This document shows positions 56,247 to 64,000 of a DNA stretch of 64,000 bases, piece by piece. The stretch lies in assembly GCA_963669155.1 (NCBI GenBank), contig OZ022591.1, positions 4,122,356-4,186,355 on the forward strand, in the 5' to 3' direction. The first letter of the stretch is position 1, and every line of letters starts with the position of its first letter. The notes under the pieces are model-generated. The model had not been told where the DNA came from. It made no database searches and worked only from the letters and a program-made list of their open reading frames with translations. This stretch comes from Arbacia lixula. Taxonomy: Eukaryota; Echinodermata; Echinoidea; Arbacioida; Arbaciidae. Made by a program: the position numbers and the translations under genes.

Positions 56247-56974
56247 ACACACAACACATTATGTGCATCCACTGTTTTATCTGTCTGTTGCCGTTCAGTT
56301 TGCACAACTATTGGCCGCTTATGCTATATTTTACATTGAGAGAACTTATTAAAAAAATTATAGAAAATAATGCAAATCACAACACAGTATTGATATAATA
56401 TAACCAGGAAAACATTGGTATGAAGTTTAATTTTTATTCAGTTTAATTCGTTTCAAGAGAAAGCTGTATTAAAAGAATGGAGCGGGCCAACAAAAATGTA
56501 GGAACCCTATTCACCAATTCAACCAATGAGAGCAAGAAGGATTATGATGGGTAAACGATCTGGGTGATTATGTAATCAAGAATGTTCAACAAGAGAGCCA
56601 GATGTGAGGATGAAATGGATGAGCACACCTGAATAGGAAAGGAGTCAAGGTGATAAGAGAAGTAGAATAGTGACTGATAAGATGAATACGACCATTATTC
56701 CAAGCAGAACTGATCTAAATACCAAACTTAATTGAACTAAAGAGAAACTAAACAAGCGAGGATTCAAAAGAACAAAAAACCTCCCTACAGTAGGATTTTT
56801 GACTGACAATTGAACAGAATTTAAGGTGGTCTGCAAGAAATGTGTTGACGTAGTGTGGGTTAGCTTTCTTAAGAATTCGATCATTTGTATTCTCGAAGTC
56901 ACAGTGAAAGGTTGTTCTGCTGACAGCCCGGTTGAGGGTGGAGAGTAAAACTAGACTGCTCTTGAGACTGCCAG

Positions 56975-57165
56975 CCAGTCTCGACTGGCTGGCAGTCGAC
57001 TGACTGGCTGGCAGTCGACTGACTGGCTGGCAGTCGACTGACTGGCTGGCAGTCGACTGACTGGCTGGCAGTCGACTGACTGGCTGGCAGTCGACTGACT
57101 GGCTGGCAGTCGACTGACTGGCTGGCTGACTGACTGACTGGCTGGCAGTCGACTGCCAGCCGAGT
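56975..57165. repeat. 19-bp minisatellite
   Basis: CAGTCGACTGACTGGCTGG repeated about seven to eight times, with diverged ends. It contains SalI-like GTCGAC words and partial palindromes. The DCQPVSRLPASQS open frame on the minus strand is a product of the repeat. Confidence 0.95.
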
Positions 57166-57839
57166 CGCAGCTTTGGACACTGTTAGCATCCCCTTTTCCC
57201 TTCCTCCCTCTTCTCGACGATATCCTTTTTTAATTTACCTCTCGCTCATTCTCTGTCTTATTCACGTTAACACATATCCGTATAATTTCCGTTCAAATAC
57301 CTAGTTTCGTAGGATTCTTGGCTTATGATTTAAAAGAAAGGAATTAATCAAGCAATGTCATGACGTAGTCTGTTTTTGGTTAAGCTTTTTCATCAATTCA
57401 TTTACAGAAATTTGTAGTGAGTGGTCGCTCGAGTCGGGGTTTATCTGAAATGAACACAACAATGACCACTATTTTTCACACCTGTCAATCAGCGAGCAAC
57501 TGCCATCAGGGTATCATTAATGATGCATGAAGCTATTGGCAGAAAATAATTTGTGGGCTCACATATGTGAAGCAAAATGGCCATTGTTGTATTCTGAAGT
57601 AATTATCTGCCCAAATTTGTCCCAATGAGTAAATCTAATTACATATTCACATGATCACTTCAAGGAAAGTAATTGATGAAATGTCACAAAAACTGCTTCT
57701 AAGAAAAGTGACATCTCTTGACTTTATGATATGTTAATTTCAGTTTGATTCAAGCTGTAACTTATCTTTATAGTGTCATAAGCTTTATTCAACACCTACA
57801 GACATGACAGAGTATAACTCTGATGTGCTCGTTTCCATC

Positions 57840-57889
57840 CCCCCCCCCTCTCTCTCTCTCTACGATCTCTCTCTCTCTATCTCTCTCTC

Positions 57890-57942
<53 letters not shown>

Positions 57943-57945
57943 TTT
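57840..57945. repeat. (CT)n microsatellite
   Basis: About 100 bases of CTCT with few interruptions, after a C-run. Confidence 0.95.
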
Positions 57946-58072
57946 CAAGTACATTTTCCGATAAGCACAATAAAGCATGCAACCACACTTGTATAGAAAC
58001 ACAATATGTATGTGCCATATTCTACCTGAATATGCAAGTTATAAATTAAATTCCTCTTAACTAAAATAATTA

Positions 58073-58243
58073 TGGAATTGTTTTATTATCATTACTATTA
58101 TATATATTTATTATGACTAATTATACATTTATTATGACTATAGTCATAATAAATGAATATAATAATAATGAATTATATAAATTTATTATGACTATGGTCA
58201 TAATAAATGATTATAATAGTAATGATAATAAAACAATTCCATA
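58073..58243. mobile_element. AT-rich palindromic MITE
   Basis: Ends GGAATTGTTTTATTATCATT and its complement AATGATAATAAAACAATTCC. Internally ATTTATTATGACTATAGTCATAATAAAT repeats as nested hairpins. Confidence 0.75.
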
Positions 58244-59053
58244 ATACATAAAAATGAAATCTTTTCTGATACCAGGGACAAGTGCTTCCATGCCGTAGTG
58301 CGATTGATGACAAGTCATGATGCGCACGTCGGTGACGGTTAGACTCGTTCACCAGAGCACTCTTATGGATATTTTGGCGAAAGTGCATGGCTAAACAGTG
58401 GTGTAAAAAAAAAAATATTCGCGGCCCCGGCCTTCGTGATGAGCTAGAGTGGAGTCCAACTAAACCACAAGCTAGCTATTGATGAAGATATAGCTTTGTC
58501 GGTGTTCAGTCTGGTTTCTTTCTCCTTTTCCCTTGTATATGTTTTGTGTGTGGCGCCACACACGCTTGTCCAGGTGCATTTGTGTGCGTGCGGTGTTTTC
58601 GAAAAAAAGTGTGTGTGCGCGCGTGTGTGTGAGTATGCTGATTTCTTTTCTGGGGACCTACCCCCACGAGCTTCTGCTTTTCTGTAGGTTCCCTCACATA
58701 ACATATTACATGACTTCAGATGAATGAAATGTACATTCTGTAGTTTAATTTATAAGCCCGTTATTTTGTATTATCTATATACTTCGATTTTGTTTAATCT
58801 TCGATCTCCAGATGTATGTTACAAATGTTATTTTGAATGAATGAATGAATGGATTAATAGAATGAATGAATGGATGAATGAATATCATGCGACACCCATA
58901 CACGTCCATGCAATGCACAGGCTAGATATTTTGAAAGATTTAGCTGAGCTCCATTGTAAGGCAACTCATCTACAAAATGATTGCCTGAGTGTGACAGCGG
59001 TGGATGAATCAGAATTTTAGCAGACACCCCAATGGCATTGTTTGGGGTTCGGC

Positions 59054-59092
59054 CCACTGATCTCCCCACTAACTTAGTGGGGAGATCAGTGG
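59054..59092. other. Perfect 19-bp inverted repeat with a single-base centre
   Basis: CCACTGATCTCCCCACTAA, C, TTAGTGGGGAGATCAGTGG. Flanked by TTCGGCC words. The near-zero loop argues for a DNA cruciform or recent foldback event rather than a pre-miRNA. Confidence 0.8.
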
Positions 59093-59589
59093 TTCGGCCG
59101 TAGATGTCATGGTCCCGTGACTGCGATTGAAGTCATGTGATCAGTCCAGCTGATGGAAAAAATTGCAATAGTCTAAATTCAAGTCCTATTATATTTACAA
59201 TACAATATTCAAACCCATGAATATGACTGTTTTTGAAATATTATTCACTTATTTTAAATAAAATGGTAATTTTTTTTTTCAAATTTTGCTATTTTGGAAG
59301 TTTGAACACTATAACGATTAACGATTTCAAATTTGTCGCATAGTCTGGACCCAGAAGACTGGGATGAAGGTTATACCTAATTTTGTTTTCTTCGCCGTGT
59401 GTTGTTACATGTACTGTACGCGTGTGTTAGATTTGGCCGGTCGACCTGTAACGAAAGTTAAAGAAGGGCCGGTTCTTCACTTAATAATTAAATTTATATT
59501 TTATGTGATTACAGTGTGTCTACTGTTCAGTGTATTTTCAAGACATTCTGTCGGTATATCCATCATAACTGAATCAATTGTTTTGTCAC

Positions 59590-59830
59590 AGTACACGACG
59601 AGTTGAAACGCACCGGCATTATCAGCGCAACACATGCATGTACACCCGCGGCTCATGAAAACGAGAATCACCGGGCTCTGTACGAATCCGGGCAGGCGGG
59701 GCGGCTGAACTGCGGCTGTCAAAGGAGGAAACTGCTTGTCGAGACTGGTGGTAGTGAAACTGGGCCTACGCTTACACTTACACTTACAGTAGTGGACAGG
59801 ACAAAATCTCCGCAAAGCCAAGACAAGTGA
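59590..59830. promoter_or_regulatory. CpG-richer stretch upstream of the transporter gene, possible promoter
   Basis: GC and CpG content rise sharply against AT-rich flanks about 0.8 kb upstream of the first transporter coding exon, which has a splice acceptor before its ATG and so needs an upstream noncoding exon. It might also serve minus-strand eIF4G. No transcription start signal identified. Confidence 0.3.
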
Positions 59831-60475
59831 AACATCATCCAAGTACTGAAGAGTAGAGCCTGTGTCTGTTAATATTATTAATTGATGTAAGTCAAGTGCT
59901 GATTTATCATTCATGTTTATCGTTTTATTCTACCACTTTACCAGACATGTACTGATGTAGTGATGTACTTAGTACCTCGACTGCGTGAGCGGGCTGATCG
60001 CAGTAAGTCCTGCAGGCAGACCATAGTGTTTTCATGTACCACCAGCTAGACTGAAGTTGTTGAGTTTTGTCTTGGTCATATTTTATTGTCAGACCATTTT
60101 TAGTGAGGGAAATTACTCTTGCAACTTTCCTCAAAGATGTGAATGCACTGTGCTTCTTAATGTGAAATGAGCAGTGCAATATCTGCAAATATTAAACTTT
60201 GTTTTGAGTGACATTAATTAATGTTGTCATGAAATCCTAGCACAGTATCAAAATGACAGTCTATCTGAACCCCCTGAGACTGTTTCCTGTCTCCCTCCAA
60301 TTGTTCAGTTAACAGTCACATTTCTCCATAAAAAAAGCAAAGAAGGTAAGTGGTGCTTTTGCAACAACAACCCACAAGGCAAAGGAGAATGTGGGCATGG
60401 GTTGGGGTTTAGTAGGCGGTCTTCGAAGGTAAACAGCCATTGTGAATACAAATCTACATTTCTCTTCAATTTTAG

Positions 60476-60738
60476 TGGACGGTAGAAGAGGAAGACTATT
60501 CCAAGATGGCGGGCTCTCTGCATCCCCTGAAGCTGCTCTCCGTATACCTTGGAGACGACCTTGACAGGTCGTTCATCGGCCATACCACTGGTGAAAAACA
60601 CATCAACTGCACGGCCGAGCCTCACTACGTTCACTGGATCTGGGACACATTCCAGGAGTGTGTGACCAACCCGACGCAGTACACAGGCTTCATGCTGGGC
60701 CTGCTACAGATCCTCTGCTGGATCGTTGTCATGTTCCC
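60476..60738 (+). CDS. SLC66A1: PQ-loop lysosomal amino-acid transporter (PQLC2/SLC66A1-like), first coding exon
   Basis: Exporter of cationic amino acids from the lysosome in its known relatives. The acceptor CTTCAATTTTAG (60475) places a short 5' UTR before ATG at 60506-60508. 77 codons plus two bases end at donor CCC|GTGAGT. The N-terminal 55 residues include NCTAEPHYVHWIWDTFQECV, parallel to the luminal segment with SIQWIWDVLGEC of the vertebrate protein and with a possible N-glycosylation site (NCT). The first membrane helix is GFMLGLLQILCWIVVMFP, ending in the Pro of the first PQ-loop motif. Only two coding exons are in the window; the remaining helices lie downstream. Confidence 0.9.
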
Positions 60739-61282
60739 GTGAGTTTTACCGTTTCATTGCTTATTAGCAGCCATTTCCTCTGTGTCACAGGGAATAACTT
60801 GCCTAATTGAGGAATTCCAATCAGCGAACACCTATTTGTGAGAAATAAGTGTGCAGACTTGCAGGTATTACCAATGACTGCTGTACGTCTCGGACTTTGA
60901 GGACCAATCTGCCCAAAATGTGAAGCAAATTGCACTGCTACACCAGGAAAATTCTTTCTGTGAATATTCATGAGTATTCTAGGAATGTGATTGGTCAATT
61001 GGTGCTCGCAGAATACAAAATAATTTCACTATCTCTGCCTCGGTTCCGAATAGTTTTCACTACTTTTTTCTGGGGAGCACTGTGCATGCTCTATTTACTA
61101 TTTTCTTCCTTGGCACTACTGCGCATGCTCTCTACGAGGTAACAAAATTTGTTATGACTGCGAGCAGACAACCCGCTGCATGCACTGTGCACCAAAGACC
61201 ATAGAGCGCAGCGCTCTAAGGTTTTTGGTGTGCACTAATTTACGCCCGCTCAGTTAAGTTCCAACCGAGTTTGTAAACAACC

Positions 61283-61414
61283 ATGGCGACCTCCAGTGAC
61301 CGAGTTCTGTTTGACGTGCTGCAAGGGTTAAATATTGAGGACTTTAATGCATCTACACTAAAGCTCAAAGGAATTGGCATAGGGAAAGGGAAAGGGAAGG
61401 AGCCGCAGTTTTAA
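61283..61414 (+). CDS. 43-aa open frame, probable transposon gene relic
   Basis: ATG in a good context (ACCATGG), ending IGKGKGKEPQF and TAA. Upstream is a CpG-containing segment with short inverted repeats (CACCAAAGACCATAGAGCGC against GCGCTCTAAGGTTTTTGGTG). This looks like the promoter end and first codons of a DNA transposon gene cut short. Not recognised. Confidence 0.3.
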   Translation: MATSSDRVLFDVLQGLNIEDFNASTLKLKGIGIGKGKGKEPQF

Positions 61415-61431
61415 ACCGTGGTATATTTTGT

Positions 61432-61492
61432 CCAGTTCAGCATGAAACATGATGCATTTTAGGCTAAAGCATCATGTTTCATGCTGAACTGG
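61432..61492. other. Perfect 24-bp hairpin, 13-base loop
   Basis: Arms CCAGTTCAGCATGAAACATG plus ATGC, and their exact complement. The loop is ATTTTAGGCTAAA. It has the size of a miRNA precursor, but the perfect pairing and transposon surroundings fit a young foldback or MITE. Sense or antisense expression unknown. Confidence 0.8.
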
Positions 61493-63660
61493 AAGAAGGG
61501 GTCAATCATTTTGATTCCCATCAGCTTAAGTTAAAATCTGATGTTTATAAAGGAAAATTCTTGTTGTTAACAAGTGTCTGAATGAATGCAAAGCTTATGA
61601 TTTGTCAAATTTGATTAGGATTGTTGGAAATTAACTCCCAATATGTTAAACAGGAACAAAGTGTGGTAACACATTTAGCACAAGATCCATACCCTATACC
61701 ACATTTATGATGACAAGTGATGACCAGTGACATCATAGCCTTGTGACTGAGTCACCAATTGATTTGCCACCCCCAAAATGTCCATGTTTTTATCACACAA
61801 ACATTCAGAACTTTCTCAGAAGTTGTTTGATTTTCCTCAAACCAGTCGTTTGCAAAGTAGTTCGTAGCTTATGAACAGCTTGATGAACACTCCCCAGCTT
61901 TTCATTACTGGTTTTCATTCTACCGGTAGTTAGGTTTACTGATTGCTTTACAGATTTCCTGTGGTAATAGAATATGTATACCGAACAGGAAAATAATATG
62001 TTGTAGTTTATTTATAATCCTCTCATTATCATGGGTTTATTCACTGTATTATAGATCAATGGTCTCTTCATGCCTTGCCACTCGAAGTGCTCAGCTATCA
62101 TGTGCTCAAACCTTGTACTTTTAGATATTGACCTCGTCACAAGTCCTTGCCTCCTTTGTTAGATTTGAACATTGACACGAATACTACAGATAACATTGTC
62201 CTTGACATACTACATGTATAGTCACCATTGTGAATCATCTGTCATTGTCTGTTTGACATTGTACATGTATATAGCCTGCAAGAGTATGGCAAAAATCCAC
62301 CATTACGAAAACAATTTGCAACAGGGATATTAATAATTTGACCCCCTCAAAAACCCTTGAAATGTGATTTTATCTGTAGCACTAAATATTTGCTCTTCCT
62401 TTCTTCACATGTAATGCTACGTTTTACGCTAGTGGCATTTTTTTTTTACCCCAGTAGCCACAACATCATGTAGAAAACTATGATAAAAATTATTAACTCA
62501 TCAACATTAATCAAATGGACTGATACAAAGGAAGTAAGACGTGCAGTTTTTTGTTTGTTTTAGTTGATAATCAGAAATTCTACATATGGCGTGTGATTTA
62601 TGTGAATTTGAATGCATGTCACCAAAAATGTTTGCCCCTAGGAAATTAATTTTGGGGGTTTCATCACTCTGCATCTTCATGTATTTTCGTTGCTGGCGAG
62701 AATGCACACTGTATGTACTTGTATCCATCTGAAATGGAAACTGAAATGTTTTCTCCAAAAGCTCTTTGTAAATTGCAGTAATTCAAAACTTTGAAGTCAT
62801 GATATTTACACAGCAGAGTTTCATAAGGTCATAAAGTCTGCGTTATCATTGGTTTGTTAGCTTCTCATTGTATAAAGAAAAACTTGATTCAGCTTTAGAA
62901 ACTGTCATGCTTCCATTGTAGGCCCAGTATGTATAGTGCAATCATAAGCTGATAGAGCGGCACTGAACAACATACTAGCTTGACAGCCCTGAATATTGAA
63001 AAATGAAATAACCAGCGAAGAACAATACTCTCTGAATGCACTAGACAAACAAATTTTGTTGAATCATACCGTACAACTAAGGCTTCATAAAGACAACCAT
63101 GGTTTCACATGGTTTCACATGTGAACATTTCACATATTCAGGAAATAATTTTCCTGGAGTGGGAATGCAATTTGCTGCACATTCTGGGCAGATCGCTTTA
63201 TACACTCAGATTGCAGTCACTGGTGATTGGTCTCACACCACTTCCTCACAAATACGAGTCCGCTAATTGAAAGAATACTCTGAAGATGATTTCTTGTACA
63301 GGATTTTATCATTAGTATAAGAAATGTCATGAAGATTTAGAATCCTTTTCGCAAATTCTCTCTCCCCCATATTGATCATTACAGGCACTACTATACAAGA
63401 AACATGCAATTGTGCTTTAAAAACGTGTTATGTGATGACACAAAAAGTTTTATTACTATTATTTTGATGTACATGTAAGAAATCTCATGAAGTTTTTAAA
63501 ACCGCTCTATGCTCTCTGTCAGTTCTGTCTCCACCACATGTACCAATAGCCACCTTTACATACATGTACATGTGTACAAATGTACACGTGTAGAAGAAAT
63601 TTCATCAAGTTTTAAAACCGCTTTGTTGATTTTTTTCCTCTCCCACATGGAACAATACAG

Positions 63661-63790
63661 CCAGTTCTATGAAAACTTCAAGAAAGGCAAGATGGACGAG
63701 GCCATTGCTCCTGCCTTCCTCATCCTGTGGATGTTTGGAGACATTTCAAATCTAGTTGGGTGCATTCTGACCAATCAGCTGGCCACACAG
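63661..63790 (+). CDS. SLC66A1: PQ-loop transporter, second coding exon with the first PQ-loop motif
   Basis: 130 nt, acceptor GAACAATACAG, donor CACAG|GTAATA. The first base completes Pro78, giving the PQ dipeptide followed by FYENFKKGKMDEAIAPAF and LILWMFGDISNLVGCILTNQ. This matches the P-Q, GDxxNLxG signature of the first PQ-loop repeat, with the second helix and the start of the third. Proton-coupled transport uses this Pro hinge. Confidence 0.93.
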
Positions 63791-64000
63791 GTAATACATA
63801 CGGGGTAGTCTATAAACACAGACTCAACCCTCCATTATAAGGAAAAATCATCCCGTGCAATTTATGTAATCATACAGGTACCAATTTCTGGTCTCATACA
63901 CTAAGACATCAGATCGAAAGTGGATAACTGCAAAGATAATCTGAAATGTCGCTGAGTATTGCATCATGGAATGACAACTCTAGCCGTATGGAGAATTTAT

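Larger units (their letters stand above)
55005..57620. repeat. Three copies of one dispersed element among microsatellites
   Basis: ATAATTTCCGTCCAAATGC followed by AGTTTCGTAGGAT occurs at about 55015, 55972 and 57282. In the first and third it continues with TAGTGAGTGGTCGCTCG and CACACCTGTCAATCAGCGAG over about 330 bp. The second is cut off and leads into the (CA)n tract. Confidence 0.7.
60739..63660 (+). other. First coding intron of the transporter, with transposon debris
   Basis: Contains an insertion of repeats at about 60960-61420 with a 43-codon frame (61283-61414, MATSSDRVLFDVLQGLN) that looks like the start of a transposon gene, and the long hairpin at 61432-61492. The rest shows no coding or repeat signal. 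Confidence 0.5.

Noticed and set aside
56899-57189. DCQPVSRLPASQS repeat protein
   Set aside because: Translation of the 19-bp minisatellite.
59501-59914. 137-codon minus-strand frame upstream of the transporter
   Set aside because: Composition is mixed, Cys clusters come from AC-rich repeats (CTTACACTTACACTTAC), and no splice or family support was found.

Overview
This is a window of an animal nuclear genome: AT-rich, intron-rich and crowded with small DNA transposons, MITEs, minisatellites and microsatellites. Exon-intron structure, canonical GT-AG splice sites and the proteins point to a marine invertebrate, most likely a deuterostome (echinoderm, hemichordate or amphioxus-like). Tandem-repeat elements resembling the Helentron-derived HINE/pearl/Tsp families fit an echinoderm or a mollusc. 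I cannot name the species. No rRNA, intact tRNA, CRISPR or prokaryotic feature was seen.

Layout. (1) At 1-111 there may be the tail of a plus-strand exon. (2) On the minus strand, 1285-2737 holds a compact three-exon gene for a 115-residue protein with an acidic N-terminus and a C-terminal membrane anchor; its exons fit only when spliced, so no long ORF reveals it. (3) From 6583 to 37378, on the minus strand, lie 26 exons of eIF4G, the scaffold of the cap-binding complex: eIF4E-binding motif, MIF4G, MA3 and W2 domains, all in phase. A likely first coding exon is at 54598-54641. (4) 37.4-59.5 kb contains almost only mobile and repetitive DNA and is probably the first intron and 5' flank of eIF4G. 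(5) From 60476 a plus-strand gene begins, a PQ-loop lysosomal amino-acid transporter of the PQLC2/SLC66A1 type; its first two coding exons are present and the rest lies beyond the window. eIF4G and this transporter are divergently oriented.

The most unusual item is inside an eIF4G intron. A 4.15-kb segment (9958-14112) has pogo/Tigger-type inverted ends and TA target-site flanks. Instead of a recognisable transposase it holds a plus-strand transcription unit of at least four phase-consistent exons (11037-13728) for a protein I do not recognise. Its introns are strikingly depleted of C on the coding strand while the exons are not. Other points of interest: a minisatellite (15.24-15.81 kb) that has multiplied the 5' splice site of an eIF4G exon; an in-frame duplicate of an eIF4G exon (33324-33410); a repeat array carrying six perfect DR1 nuclear-receptor-type sites (26.6-27.6 kb); two MITEs with telomere-like TTAGGG cores; and several perfect hairpins.

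All gene calls rest on reading splice sites, phases and protein similarity by eye. Boundaries of repeats are approximate.
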